A stretch of DNA of 64,000 nt from Phocoena phocoena (GCF_963924675.1 NC_089232.1:46912522-46976521); one strand, 5' to 3'. Counted from the first letter of the stretch, positions 46,658 through 59,149 are shown. Numbers and translations: made by a program. Notes: generated from the sequence alone by a model not told the origin.

Positions 46658-46848
46658 TGGTACGCGGGCCTCTCACTGCTGTGGCCTCTCCCATTGTGGA
46701 GCACAGGCTCCGGACGCACAGGCCCAGCGGCCATGGCTCACAGGCCCAGCCGCTCCACGGCATGTGGGATCCTCCCAGACCGGGGCACGAACCCGTGTCC
46801 CCTGCATCGGCAGGCGGACTCTCAACCACTGCGCCACCTGGGAAGCCC
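46629..46848 (-). mobile_element. CHR-2-type SINE, - strand
   Basis: A long T tract, the CHR-2 body in reverse complement, ending 'ctgggaagccc'. The duplication agttacctcttttt stands at about 46618-46631 and 46849-46862. A long, nearly pure tail indicates a young copy. The spurious open frames in its body are not genes. Confidence 0.97.
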
Positions 46849-46862
46849 AGTTACCTCTTTTT

Positions 46863-49160
46863 AACTTTATTCCTTTTGTTGGTTAAAATAGGACTCAAAA
46901 AGAAATTACAGGAAACATTTGAATTTTTCCTTAGCCCTGTTATGAACACATGTGAAATGCCTTGCTAAGCTACTAATTAAAGTAAAATGAGCAATTAGAG
47001 CAATCATGTGTGTGTTCTGTTGATAGTCTGTTGTTGACTAAAGAACATCCAAGGTTAAGTAGCTCCATAGTAAAGAGACAAAATAATCTAGTGTTTGAAA
47101 CCACAGATAGGTTCTGTGATCATACAGAACCTCTTTCCAAACTGAACGTGTCCCTTTTTATCTGTACGACCTGGGTAAAGGTCTTTACTTTTCTAGGCAG
47201 GCCTCTTTGTATGCAATATTCAGATATTAATAATTTTCTACATATAGATGGTGGAAACATTAAATCAAATATCCTAAGAATTAAGAATAATGCTTAATGC
47301 ATAGGAGATGCTGAATATTTTTTGGCAACTAGTATTATTATTGTTATTATTGTTGCAGTTGCATTATTCCAAGAAATCCTGTATGACAAGACTTAATGAT
47401 TTTGAGGCTGAAAATAATGCTTCTTGTGTTTTTTGATATCAAATGGGCCTCCTAGGAAAGCTCAGCTTTGTAAATTATCTGGGTCTTGTGTGTAACAGTT
47501 TTAGTGTCTAACCCAGTAGAGAGAGACAGAACCTCGAGTAGGATGCAGAACACTAACCACTCTAGACTTCCACCTGGATGTTGATCTCAATGATTCAGAA
47601 CATACTTTTCAGTCTATTTGTTCCCTACTGTGTTGTTTTGTATCCATGAATATTCTCTGACTTACCAGAAATTGAGCATGGAAAACAAGGGAAAATATAC
47701 ATCACAACTTGCCATGCTTTCTTTACTTTTGTAAAGTCAGGAATAAAAATATTCTTTGTATGGTTAATGATGTACTCAAATATGTTATTAAATTAAAGGC
47801 AGACACTTTCAATTTAATAGCAGGGAGATACATATATCGGACAGTTTGTAATGTGTCCTCTAAAATGTGTAGAATAATGAAAAGTTCCAAACGGTACCTA
47901 AATATTTTTGACAGACTGGTCATATATGAGATGTTTACAACTATTGTTTTAACATTTATTGTTCAGGACATATAATTTATCTTACACTCTGCTACGTTGT
48001 GCTGCATTATGTTGTATGTCATAGCACACTGATCTACACTGCTTTACTTACAATTCCAAAATTCAAAAAGGCCCATAAACCAAAAATTTCTACATAATTA
48101 TTCAACAGATTCATTTGACGGCAAACTTCAAAGATGTGAGGTTCTTGGTCCTTATTTTTCCTACTTGGTGTAGCTCTTCATATATTTCACTGCAGCGACA
48201 TTATGGGGTTTGATTATGTAATAGATGCTATGGGGATATTATATAATACATAGTTATGTGCACTGTATCACCTTTCTAAAATCTGAAGAATTCTGAATCC
48301 CTGTAACATACCTGGCCCTAAGTATATTAGATAAAGCACTAGGGACCTCTATCAAGGATCATACTATGATAACTAAACTTTAGAAGATTAAGTGAAATAA
48401 ATAGCCAGTGTCATTAAAATGAAAAGAATTTCAAGGGCTAACTTCTCTGTTTACTTGTATGTCCTATGTTTCATGCCCCCAAAGTTCATCTGTTTTGAAC
48501 AACAGAAGACTCAATTCTACTTGTGTAATTTTGTTAAAATGGCCAAAAATTGTCTATATTCATATAATTTCCTGATCACAAATAGTGTAAAGTTGACTTT
48601 CCATAGTCAATATCATCTAACACTTCTCCAAGAAGCTTGCCAATCTTTCCATAAAACAAAAATGTCACTCTTCTTTCTCTCAGGTGTCAAGGTAAAGTCC
48701 AAAGGGTGCTGCTTACTGAAAAAAGTTGAAACTACATTCCAACTCCCCCTGATGATTTGTCTTGCTCTTGCTTTATTGGGCATGTGGATACCTCATGTGC
48801 CAAAGGAAGTGATAGATAAAACTATGAATGATGTGTATAGACATCATATTTGTCATAAGCATTTATCATCATCTTCTCAGGAGTAAAACAATATATATTC
48901 ATTATATCAGTAATTTTTTTCCAAATAAACTGTGTTTGCAATGAGGACTGGTGTTATAGCTGTTAATTTTAACCTTTCTGGTATCCAACCTTCTCTGACC
49001 TTTATTATTTAAATATGAGTCACCACTGAGCTATATTTGTTATGTGTTAATACAGCCCAGGAACTGGCATGAGCTTCTATAGCTGCTCATGGAGTAGGCT
49101 AGATTAGCCCAGACTTCAGTGGATGAATTGGAAGCTCTAGATGTAAGCTGAAAGCAAAAA
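46863..49160. other. No confidently recognised feature
   Basis: Mostly unassigned. A stretch at about 47100-47330 ('gacctgggtaaaggtctttacttttctaggcaggcctctttgtatgcaatattcag') has a faint MIR-like order. The longest open frame of the window (48419-48886, 155 codons, + strand) lies here; it has no recognisable domain and normal non-coding composition. Confidence 0.4.
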
Positions 49161-49164
49161 TAGG

Positions 49165-49290
49165 ATGTGTCCAAAATAGGAAATTAGTTAAATAAGTAAA
49201 TTATGGTAAATCCTTGTGATGTAGCAATGTACAATTGTTAAGAACTATAATACAAAACACAGTATATTTAAAGATGGAATATTCCCCCAA
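49165..49290 (+). mobile_element. Short old LINE-1 fragment, + strand
   Basis: 'ggaaattagttaaataagtaaattatggtaaatccttgtgatgtagcaatgtacaattgttaagaac' is a diverged L1 3' UTR stretch. Confidence 0.5.
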
Positions 49291-49925
49291 ACCAGAAGCC
49301 CCACATGTGAGGTTCACAACTGCATTCTTCTTTTCCCTATCAGATATCACCACTTTTCAAGATATCTTGAAAAATGATGTTCCCCTACTTGCAAACTAAC
49401 AAGTTAGCCTGCTACAGTTTTGTGGATTCTTGAAGAAGACAAAAGATTATTAGGAAAGAAAAAGGTACTGTCTTACTATGACAGAGTAGGCAACATAAGC
49501 TTCATGTTCCCATTATCTCACCTTTCTTTCTGAGTCCCATAGAAGTGATGTGGATGCTGGAAAGAAGTTGCGTGTGCAGGGGGTTTGCCTTTCAACTGAA
49601 TAATTATGAGCTCAGGAAACTACAGTACTTTGAGGGGATTGCTGGGAAACCTGCCCAACTTTTGCTTTAGTGGGAAACATTATCTGTATTACTCTTGGTA
49701 GCAAACAAATCTGTCCTCTGCCCCAGAGGCAGCTACTATCTCTATCTTTCAAGGCTGACTACTATGCAAACCTCCTTGAAAACATTCCAGAATAAAAACC
49801 ATCAATGCTTCTGCTCAGAAGACATACAAAAACAAGTGAGACCTATAAAGACTGTCTTCTGACACCACTAAGTTAAATTTTTCTCAACAGTTGTCCTGCT
49901 TTATTTCTACTTTCCAAACCTAACT
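49291..49925 (-). mobile_element. LTR-like sequence, family uncertain
   Basis: A non-A+T-rich stretch with 'tttgaggggattgctggg', 'ggtagcaaacaaatctg' and 'gacctataaagactgtcttctgacacc'. On the - strand it resembles an LTR in composition and in a 'GTGTCAGAAGACAGTC'-type start. I cannot name a family and this is a weak call. Confidence 0.3.
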
Positions 49926-50019
49926 GATGGATCTCTAAACAATACATAGTTTCTTTCTTTTGAAATTCAAATTAATGGAACATTCAGTACTTTCTTTGTT
50001 ATGCTGTTTTAAATCCACT

Positions 50020-50345
50020 TTAAATTTGAGACTTACCCATGCCAATATACGAAGCTATAGCTTATTCATTATCATTGCTGTATAATATTCCATTCTTTGA
50101 GTGCGTCAGAACTTATCCATTCCTTGCATTTATCCATTTGGCTTATTTTCAGTTTTTTGTTTATATGAAAATATTACCATAAACAGTCTTTTACAAGTCT
50201 CCTAGTACATGTATTCAAGAGTTTCTCTATAGCATTTTAATAGGAGAGGGTGTGTTAAAACAGTTTAGACATGCAATGAACATTACTAGATACTGTAGTA
50301 ACTGTTTTCCCAATGGGTTGAATTTTGAAAATATTTTTACTTTTT
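50020..50345 (-). mobile_element. Old LINE-1 fragment, - strand
   Basis: 'cattgctgtataatattccattctttgagtgcgtcagaacttatccattccttgcatttatccatttggcttattttcagttttttg' is the reverse complement of L1 3' ORF2/UTR sequence. Confidence 0.65.
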
Positions 50346-51204
50346 ATTAATGTTCATTATTTGAACACCTACAATCCTAACCATGGACAGAATATCAAAC
50401 TGGGTGATAACATTTCTTTTACCAATTCATCACTTACATCACACTCTATGTCCTCTCCATGTTCTAATCCCTAAGTTTCACTGCTTCTCTCTGTCTGGAC
50501 CCAGCTCTCCTGCTTCCCCATTTACCCTGGCAAAGCCTGCTTATGTCTCTTATTCATATTTGGATAAGGCTGATTGGATTTGGTATCATTTTTCTTGGAG
50601 GTATTTGCATTTAGTAGAGACCTATGGCTGTGTGCCCAATGTCTTCCCTTTTCAACAAAATGTTGGCTGTGCAAAAGTCTACTCAAGGTACATTCAGCTT
50701 TCTGTACTCCCTGGTCACCACTAACAGCTAGAAGGGTAAAGTGCAGAAAAAGCATCCTGTAAAAGCATTTTCAAGCTGAACTGCAATGACAGGAATGTTC
50801 CTGAGATACCTTGTTTGAAAGATGGGAAGGCTGATGATGTAAGATCTTTACAATATTTCACTGTCAGTTTCATTTGCAATGACACCAAGTATAATTTATT
50901 TGTCCCTTCTCTAGAAGCAACATCATTTAAGCAAAATTTCTCTCCCACTGGTAATCAAATATTTCTCCAGAACACTATTCTCAAGGGTGGTGATAGAGAA
51001 TATGTAGTTGGCTCAGTAATATTGATTTGGGAAGGAGGCGGGGCAAAATGTTGATTGAGTCTTTTATACTTTTCCTTTGATATCCTCTCGCCTAAAATAT
51101 CTTGCTTAAGATTCTATGAAGCCCTCCAATGACTCCAGCAATGGTCTAGAAAATAAAGTTAAATTTCTGTGCAAATTTCAATTGTCAGATAGTTGCTGCC
51201 AATA
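50346..51204. other. No recognisable feature
   Basis: Unassigned; several overlapping frames of 60-113 codons on both strands show no family resemblance. Confidence 0.5.
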
Positions 51205-51856
51205 GTGAAACTGAGCAGGACCCTGTGGGACCAACCCCGGGGCAGACCCCAGGTGTTCCCAACCTCTCGTTTGTGAGAAAGCTTTAGTGTCCTAGGCCTT
51301 CCCCGAGTTCCAAGGAGCAAATCCAATCAGAGAAGTGAGAAAATGCAGAAACAAAGGAAAACAGTCAAGCAAGACAAAATAATAGTAGTTTAGTCATAAA
51401 ACAAAGTCAAGTACCTTTAGTTCCTGCTCAAAGTCTACAGATAATATCCTGAGCCATATCCTTGAGTTGTTTTGCAGATACTAAAACAGCCACCAGGTGG
51501 AAGAAGTTAACTGCATGCTGACCACCAACACTTAGATCCCAGGCTGGTTGGAACCAGAAGGTTAATGATTGAAATTCCCAAAGCATCACGCTGTTACCTC
51601 ACCATCAACCAGTCAGAGAATTGTGCCCAAGCTGATCACACACCCTGCAAACCTCTCCCTCGCCCTGCCTTTAAAAACATTTCTGGAAAGCAAATGGGAA
51701 ATTCCAGGTTTTTTGAGCATGAAATGCCTGTTCTCCATGCTTGGCCCCACGCTGTGTGCCTTGCAATAAACGCTGTACTTTCTTTCACCCCAACCCGGTG
51801 TTAGTAGATTGGCTTTGCTGCTCATTGGGTGAGCGGACCAAAGTTTGTTTTGGCAA
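51205..51856 (+). mobile_element. Solo LTR 'B' (class I), + strand, copy 2
   Basis: Second copy of the LTR at 24092-24693. It begins TGAAACTGAGCAGGACC, keeps 'aatcagagaagtgagaaaat', 'gccaccaggtggaagaagtta', 'gctggttggaaccagaagg', a TATA-like 'tttaaaaac' (about 51671) and AATAAA at 51765, and ends near 'gttttggca'. ATAG precedes the start and follows the end area, a possible 4-bp duplication. The two copies differ at many sites. Confidence 0.8.
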
Positions 51857-52334
51857 CTATAGTGCATTACAAGAAGTTTTCTGAGATTGCATTCACACTC
51901 TGCAAGAGTACTAGGATCAACAACTTATGTCTACCATGGGTGAAAGCAGGAGATAGTTAATGTGACAAATTACTACTAGCTTTGATGGATTATATTTGAA
52001 TACCAGACAGAATTATAGCTTGGTGATCTGTTTGGGGGACATGGTCTTTGGTCTTTATTGCTAACAAATTATTGAGAAATTCCAATGGTTTTGAAATGAA
52101 TTGTTTTATTTTTTTGCGTTTTTTATTTGAAAGTTTTGCCCTGGTCACAGAATTTAATGAACTAAATAATTGTGGAAGTGCTCCAGGGAATTAAGAAATA
52201 GAAAGAGTGCATGGAGGTCAACTTGCTTTGTATTCAATTAAATAAATCTGGCAAAATAATAAAGTAAAAATATAAAATCAAATACTACTTTGTTATAACT
52301 CAGTATATCAGTGTAGGTCTATATACTTTCAAAG
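51857..52334. other. No recognisable feature
   Basis: Unassigned sequence. Confidence 0.5.
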
Positions 52335-53890
52335 CACTTATCTATTACATGTTTAATTTTTTCTTCCAGTTTTAGTGAGTGTTAATTATATTTGTCATGT
52401 TATACATTACACATCCCTAGTGCTTATTTATCTTATAGCTGGAAGTTTTTATCTTTTGACTTCCTTCATCCAATTCCCTCTCCCCCCATCCTCCATCTCT
52501 GGTAACCACAAATCTGATCTATTTTTCAATAAGTTTATTTGTTTGTTTGTTTTTGAAATATAATGGACCTACAACACAATGTTAGTTCCTGTTATACTAC
52601 ATAGAGATTTGGTATTTCTATACATTTCAAAATGATCACCACTGTAAGTCTAGTTACAATATGTCACCATACAAAGATATTACATAGTTAATGACCATAT
52701 TCTCCAAATTCTACATTTCATATCCCTGTCTCATTTATTTTGCAACCGGAAGTTTGTACATCTTAATCTTCCCTCACTTGTTTCTTTCCTCCTCCCCACC
52801 GCCCCACCCACTGCAACCACCTGTTTGTTCTCTGTTTCTGTTTTGTTATGCTTGTTCATTTGCTTTGTTTTTTAGATTCCACATATAAGTGAAATCATGC
52901 AGTATTCGGCTTTCTCTGTCTGACTTACTTCATTTAGCATAATACCCTAGGTCCATCCATGTTGTCACAAAAGGCAAGATTTCATTCTTTTTTATATGGC
53001 TGAGTAATATTCCAGTGTGCTTCTTTATCCATCCATCTATTGATGGGCACTTGGGTTGCTTCCATATCTTGGCTATTGTAAGTAATGCTGCAATGAACAT
53101 ATGGGTACATATATATTTTCTAATTAGTGTTTTTTTGTGTGTGAAATGTCTATTCAGATCCTCTGCCTGTTTTTAATTGGGTTGTTTGTTTTTCGGATAT
53201 TGAGGTGTAGGAGTTCTCTGTATATTTTGGATATTAACCCCTTATCAGATATGTCTTTTGCAAATATCTTCTCCCATTCAGTAGGCTGCCTTTTCATTTT
53301 GTTGATAATTTCCTTAGCTGTGCAAAAGCTTTTTAGTTTGATGTAGTCCCACTTGTTTACTTTTGCTTTTGTTGCCCTTGCCTGAAAAGACAGATCCAAA
53401 AAATATGACCAGTGACAAAGATCATACTGCCTATGTTTACTTCTAGAAGTTTTATGGTTTCAGATCTTACACTTAAGTCTTTAATCCATTTTCAATTTAC
53501 TTTTGTGCATGGTGTGAGAGAGTAGTCCAGTTTGATTCTTTTGCATGCAGCTGTCCAGTTTCCCCAACACAATTTACTGAAGAGACTGTCTTTTCCCCAT
53601 TGTATATTTTGCTTCCTTTGCCATAGATTAACTGCCCATATAAGTGTGGATCCAGTTCTGGGCTCTCTATTTTGTTCCATTGATCTATGTGTCTGTTTTT
53701 GAACCAGTACCATACTGTTTTGATGACTGTAGCTTTGTTGTATAGTTTGAAATTGGGGAGCATGATACCTCCAGCTTTGTTCTTCTTTCTCATGATTGTT
53801 TTGACTATTTGGGGTCATTGGTTTCCTTATAAATTTTAGAATTATTTGCTCTAGTTCTGTAAAAAATGTCATTGGCATTTTGGTTATCAT
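52335..53890 (-). mobile_element. LINE-1 (L1MA-type) ORF2 C-terminus and 3' UTR, 5'-truncated, - strand
   Basis: On the - strand the protein frames 53890-53492 (MPMTFFTELEQIILKFI start) and 53399-53154 ([15 protein letters not shown], then [16 protein letters not shown]) are the C-terminal end of L1 ORF2p. Stops and shifts break them. Then comes 3' UTR: 'ttccacatataagtgaaatcatgcagtat', 'catatggctgagtaatattcc', 'ctttatccatccatctattgatggg' in reverse order on the + strand. Total about 1.55 kb. Confidence 0.93.
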
Positions 53891-53899
53891 TTGGTTACC

Positions 53900-54335
53900 A
53901 TTACTAGATGTTTAAAATGTTTAATCCCAATAATGACCCCTTGAGATACAGAAGGGGAGTGCTAGTCTTCCTACTTTATGCATGAAACTGGATACACAGA
54001 AAATCAGTGATTGATCACAGACAAGAATTCAAGTATCCAACCTTAAAAAGTAATGATATTTCTGTTATACTACTTTAACTTCCATTAAATTATGTAAAGA
54101 CAAGGTGGGATACCTAATGTGAGAGTTACTTACATGTCAAACACTCTAGTAGTAGCTATATAAGAATTATCTCCTTTAATTCTTACCCTAACTCTATGAG
54201 GTTGTTGATAATTATTGTTATTTTATGAACTTTATGAATAAGGGCACTAAGATTCGGAGAGGTTAATTAACTTGTCCAGTGAAAACAACTAGTATATGGC
54301 AAAGCTAGTGCCAAAGACTACTGCTTTTCAGAGAT
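53900..54335 (-). mobile_element. Two MIR SINE fragments, - strand
   Basis: First at about 53905-54040: 'taatgaccccttgagatacagaagg...actttatgcatgaaactgg'. Second at about 54155-54335: 'ttaattcttaccctaactctatgaggttgttgataattattgttattttatgaa...gggcactaagattcggagaggttaattaacttgtcc'. Both read as reverse complement of MIR; the second is clearer. Confidence 0.7.
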
Positions 54336-54809
54336 ATTATATAACCTTCCAACTGATCCATGTTCATCCAACGTTACCCCTTTCCTAAGTTGCTGGCTGT
54401 TTATGACCTCTCCTCTGACTTCTCTTTGCAGCTTCTCTCTGTCAAGTATTATCTATATGCTGGCATTGGCCACCAAGATAATAATTATACTTTATTAGTG
54501 GCTGAGGTGGTGCTTTGCCCATGAGTCACATCTTGTTTAAAATTCAGTGAGATTATAAATTTAAAATTGTAAATACCTCATCTAGGGTCTAAAAAAATTG
54601 AGTGGATTTTACATAATTAAGAACATTGTGGAATTTCAATCTCACTTACTATAAAATATATTTATAATTTAGAATTAAACAAGATTATACATTTAAAATA
54701 TCAGACAAGATGCCAGGCACATCGTAGGTCTTATCCCTTTCTTTTTATTCTCCACCTGCTTTTTAAGGATTCTGAATAATAAGTTCTATGTATTGTTTGC
54801 TATTTGAGC
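54336..54809. other. No recognisable feature
   Basis: A+T-rich, nothing recognised. Confidence 0.5.
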
Positions 54810-56230
54810 TGTTTCTTTTTTCTTTTCTTTTTTTTCTCTAAACAAAGACAAAATCTAACATTTACCATATTCTCTAGTATGAGGTCATTGTATAAATTCT
54901 CTTAACAATAAGCAATCTGTCTGATAAATTTGATCTTGAGATTCTTCAAAGATACTTTTTAGAAAATGTGTTCTTTTCACAAAAATACAAAATTTACATT
55001 TTTTGAAAACATTCAGTACAGCCATGATGGAAGGCACTTTTTAAAAGATATGAATCTTCTATTTGATTTACAATTCTAACTCAATCTTTGAGACTCATTC
55101 CATTATGGGTCTGCAAATGTGACTGAAATTTTAATCTTGAGTAGCAATCTTGGAAAACTTCTGAAGACCAGTTTTTGCCACCTCTTTAGTGAAAGCATTT
55201 CTCAAGGTTGCTCTTCATTTTGGAAATATAGCTTTGTTTTAACATGTTCACAAGCTTCTCAGATTTAAATGCCTTTCCAAACATACCTCTGTTTCCTTGA
55301 TGCATTTCTGGACCAATTTTGCTCAACTGATCACTGCTTCTAAATATACATTTAGTTATCTGTATTGCACATTGTACCACTTGGTTCTTTCTAATTACTC
55401 CATGAGAATTATCTCCTTTTCTAATTAGATGTATAGTTGTGGGTTTTCTATAAACCCTAGGGCTAAGCCTAGTATCAGAATTATTACAAGCCACCTTGAA
55501 GTATTGATTTTATGGTAATTAATTGGAGTCATTGGGGAAACTTTCTATGCAAGGGGAAATTTTCCTCTCTAGTATATACCATTTAGCTCCAAATTGACCA
55601 AGAATAGCAAGTCAGTTTGATCTTTTGTACCAATTTTATCAACTCTTGGTAAACTGTTATGTTGAAGAGTATTGAGAGACTTTATCAGGGTTCAGTAAGT
55701 AGTTCCATGATTAGTTAGCAATCCCTTCCTGAAACCCAGGAGGTGGGGGTGAAATAAAGTATGAAAAACATAGACACCATTTCATTATTATTATGACCAT
55801 TTCTTTTTTAGCTTCTGAGTTATTTTCATATTTTTCACAGCAGTTTTTATACTGGGGAGTTACAATTATTTACTGAATGAATGAAATAATTTTAAAAATA
55901 TATAAGGAAGTTATTTCCAAGCAAATCATCAATGGTTAAATCTGAGTAAATACTATTCTTTTTTTTCTGAGTAACTACTTTTTAAAAGTATGCATTCCTT
56001 AAAGCCAGAATCAAATGCCAAGAATATAAGAAGCCATAGAGGTATGATTTAAATACTGATACCAGTTCTTCCCTTCTATCTGTGAGGATGACAATACCAT
56101 GCCTTTTGAGAAGCCACAGAGAATGATACCGTCTTCTGTGCTTATTTCATAGTCACTTTTATCCCAACAGGCTAATAAATTATTGAGACATTTCACACTT
56201 TTGTGTATAAAAAATTTGGGTCATTAACTC
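54810..56230 (-). pseudogene. Possible processed pseudogene of an unidentified host gene, - strand
   Basis: Several - strand open islands lie in one orientation: 56196-56011 (about 61 codons, with NNLLACWDKSDYEISTEDG), a short one near 55690, and 55494-55186 (102 codons; hydrophilic, Lys/Asn/Ser-rich, with KAFKSEKLVNMLKQSYISK). Reading through the stop at 55186 gives further protein-like sequence (GGKNWSSEVFQDCYSRLKF). About 280-370 bases further, at 54815-54845, is an A-rich (on the - strand) imperfect tail. No introns are visible. Parent gene not recognised; it could also be chance frames in AT-rich DNA. Confidence 0.4.
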
Positions 56231-56649
56231 TTGAGAACTTATACTGTGTAACATGATTCCATCTCACTATGGGAGGGGCATTTACACATACATTTCCTTT
56301 TCTATTATCCACTAATTTACTTCCATTGAGAATCATTCCTCATTTTACTCAACATGGCTTAGACATCCCCAAGAATCATAGAAATCTTCTAGTAACCACA
56401 ACTTTTTATATGCACAGGGAATTATTGATCCGGTTATCTTTCATTACAGACATGTTCTACTTTCTTCTGTTTTACATTCCGTCTCTCGCTCCCCAATGTT
56501 TAGACTTCAATGAGAATATAGACTACACTCTAGAGTTATTTTTATAATAATTAATGTCAAATGAATGGGAAATGCTCTACTATATATGTAGTTTCTCCCA
56601 AAGTGGATCGGGGTAAACAAGTTGATCTGGGAAACAGAAAAACTGTGGA
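56231..56649. other. No recognisable feature
   Basis: Contains a + strand frame of 92 codons (56269-56547) with no recognised domain. Confidence 0.5.
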
Positions 56650-56915
56650 TCAGAATCTGGCTCATTATTTAGGATTCAACTTGATATCATTTCTTGCAAA
56701 AACCATTTCTTGAACATAATTTCTCCTGTGGCTGTACTGTTTTCTGCTCTTCCATGCTTTCATAAAACTGTATACTTACCTGAATCAGCATATATCATAT
56801 ATTTTATGTTTATTAGCTTATAGTTATCTCTGAGTGCAGCAGAAAATCTCATTTATTTTTGAATTCCAAGTATCTGTCATAGTACCTGGCATATAGTAGG
56901 GTCTGTCTCTGTGGT
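56650..56915 (+). mobile_element. LINE-2 3' end, + strand
   Basis: 'gatatcatttcttgcaaaaaccatttcttg', 'ctgtactgttttctgctcttccatgctttcataaaactg' and 'tctgtcatagtacctggcatatagtagg' follow L2. Confidence 0.6.
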
Positions 56916-57362
56916 TACAGAAAAATGTTGTAACCATGGGCAAATGAGAGATATTTTGATAGTACATTAAGTAAACAAGTAGTAAATTTTTATATCACTG
57001 AAATAATTTTATTTCAAAATTCATCTTTGTTTTAATATTAGAATATATACCAATACTCTATAAACCAGTACTTTCATTTTTATAACAATAATAAAATGTT
57101 TACAACCACAGAACTACTTTGCATTACTGGAATACTTTATAAAGCCCCCTGTTTTGAGGGACAAATAACTTACTAATAATTCCTTACAGCTCAGCATCTG
57201 GCACAGAATATTGCAGTGAAGATATGCAAACTGTGTGAATCAACCACGTCTTCTAACAGATGAGATTATGAAACCCTAGAGAAGTGGCATGACCTGCTAA
57301 GGTGTTACAGTAGGTTAATTATGGTGTCAAGGCCAAAACTCATGTTTCAAATATAAAGGATG
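56916..57362. other. No recognisable feature
   Basis: Unassigned sequence up to the SINE. Confidence 0.5.
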
Positions 57363-57712
57363 GGGACTTCCCTGGTGGCAGAGTGGTTAAGAATCCACCT
57401 GCCAATGCAGGGGACACAGGTTCGAGCCCTGGTCCGGGAAGATCCCACACGCTGTGGAGCAATTAAGCCCCTGCGCCACAGCTACCGAGCCTGCGCTCTA
57501 GAGCCCACAAGCCACAACTTCTGAGCCTGCACGCCACAACTACTGAAGCCCGTGCGCCTAGAGCCTGGGCTGCAACGAGAAGCCACAGCAATGAGACGTC
57601 CGCGCACTGCAATGAAGAGTAGCTCCCACTCGTCACAACTAGAGAAAGCCAGCATGCACCAACGGAGACCCAACGCAGCCAAAAATAAATAAATAAATAA
57701 ATTTAAAAAAAT
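57363..57712 (+). mobile_element. CHR-1-type SINE, + strand
   Basis: 'gggacttccctggtggcagagtgg' with an A-box-like start, the B box ggttcgagccc, the CHR body with 'ccacaactactgaagcccgtgcgcc', and an (AAATA)n tail. The duplication of about 13 bases (tataaaggatggg) stands at 57352-57364 and 57714-57726. Confidence 0.94.
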
Positions 57713-58054
57713 ATATAAAGGATGGGCCATGAATCTCCAATTGTCTGACATGCTTCTACCTCTGTCTGAGGGAAGTGATTGTAAGAAGAAGATCTGCATA
57801 AAGTAGAATGGTCTAACACATGAAATCTACTATCCTGTCTACAACAGAATGTCCTGGAGAGCTCCCTATTAGCCAGAGGCAGGATTTGGTAAGCTAAGTA
57901 ACTTTATGCCTATGAAATGGATTGCTTCACTACTGTTCTCAAGAGTGGGAAATCATATCAGGTGACAAATTCACCTAACCCTACTTTCTCTTACACAGTG
58001 TGAACAGGAAATGTACATTGAGAGGATGACATGCAAAGAGGCATGGGTACTTGC
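57713..58054. other. No recognisable feature
   Basis: Short unassigned stretch. Confidence 0.5.
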
Positions 58055-58490
58055 TCCTCAATGAAACCATTCATTCAGCTCACATGAACTGGTGACTTAT
58101 GATGTGCCAAGCACTGTACCAGTGGCTGAGCAAAAACTGGCATGGTCCTAATACTCATAGATCTCAGAGATTATTAAGGAAAGTGAACATTATTCAAAGT
58201 ATCACAGGATTATAAACTTAAAGTTGTTTTAACTGTATTGACAGAGAGGTTTATATTTCTTAGAAAGCATATTATACAGAGATTTTGTCTTATCAAGGAG
58301 GTTAAGAAAGATTTCACTTTGTAAGTGAACTAAATTTGAAGAATGAACAATTAGTAAGTGTTAAGATGGGAAAAATAACATTCCAGGTAGAAAGAATAAA
58401 ATGTTCAAAGACTCCTGGGTGGAAGAAAGAGAGGCTATTTTAAGTGACTAAAAAATGCAATGTATGACTGGAGTGGTATTAAAGGGATGT
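58055..58490 (-). mobile_element. LINE-2 3' end, - strand
   Basis: 'ccattcattcagctcacatgaactgg' followed by 'gatgtgccaagcactgtaccagtggctgagcaaaaac' and later 'gaaaaataacattccaggtagaaagaataaaatgttcaaagactcctgggtggaag' is the reverse complement of the L2 3' end. Confidence 0.7.
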
Positions 58491-59040
58491 TCCTGCTTCT
58501 AGACCTCTCAGAAGATGGAGCTAGAAAATATATGTATGTATACTGATCCATGCATACACATACATTTATGTTTATTTCTGTATCTAACTATATATGTGTA
58601 TTTTAAAATGTGTGTTCATACTAATACCTCAATTTCAATCAAACACCACAAGGTTCATCCTAGCTTCTCCAATCTCCTTATATGTAATTTCCTTCTCTGA
58701 CACTGAGCGCCATTGCTGTCATTATTTACAATATGTTTACTTATTTCTTCAACCATAATATTTACTTAAAGTAGTTTCAGGATTGGTAATTCATATAGCT
58801 ATGGGTAAAAAATAAGGCTAACTAGAGTACAGTAATTATATATAGTTTTTTTTGTTGTTTGCCTTACGATATGTAGGCAAAACATTGTTTTCCAAATTCA
58901 CATAGGTTAGTTCTTCTCTTCCTCACATTTTCAATGTGGTTGTATTAATCATTAGAAATAGATCTCTTTCTTACAGTTTCTATTCCATTTTTGATTCTCC
59001 CCTCACCCTTGTTATTTCCTTTTTAAATTTACATTTCAAT
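58491..59040 (+). mobile_element. Possible old LINE-1 3' UTR-like sequence
   Basis: 'gagctagaaaatatatgtatgtat' and 'acctcaatttcaatcaaacaccacaaggttcatcctagcttctcc' are weakly like an old L1M 3' UTR. Low certainty. Confidence 0.3.
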
Positions 59041-59149
59041 CTTTGTGGCAAACAGTGCTGTGGGTTTTGGGGAATTCACTGTCCACCACCACAGTTGGGA
59101 TTTAGAAAATTTCCATCATCTCTAAAGCTCCCTCGTGTTCACATTTATA

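Noticed and set aside
50383..51054. Cluster of overlapping 60-113-codon frames on both strands
   Set aside because: No recognised domain and overlapping frames on both strands, as expected by chance.
55014..55110. Possible 3' UTR with a polyadenylation signal for the retrocopy
   Set aside because: No AATAAA close to the A-rich tail was found, so only the tail and islands were used as evidence.
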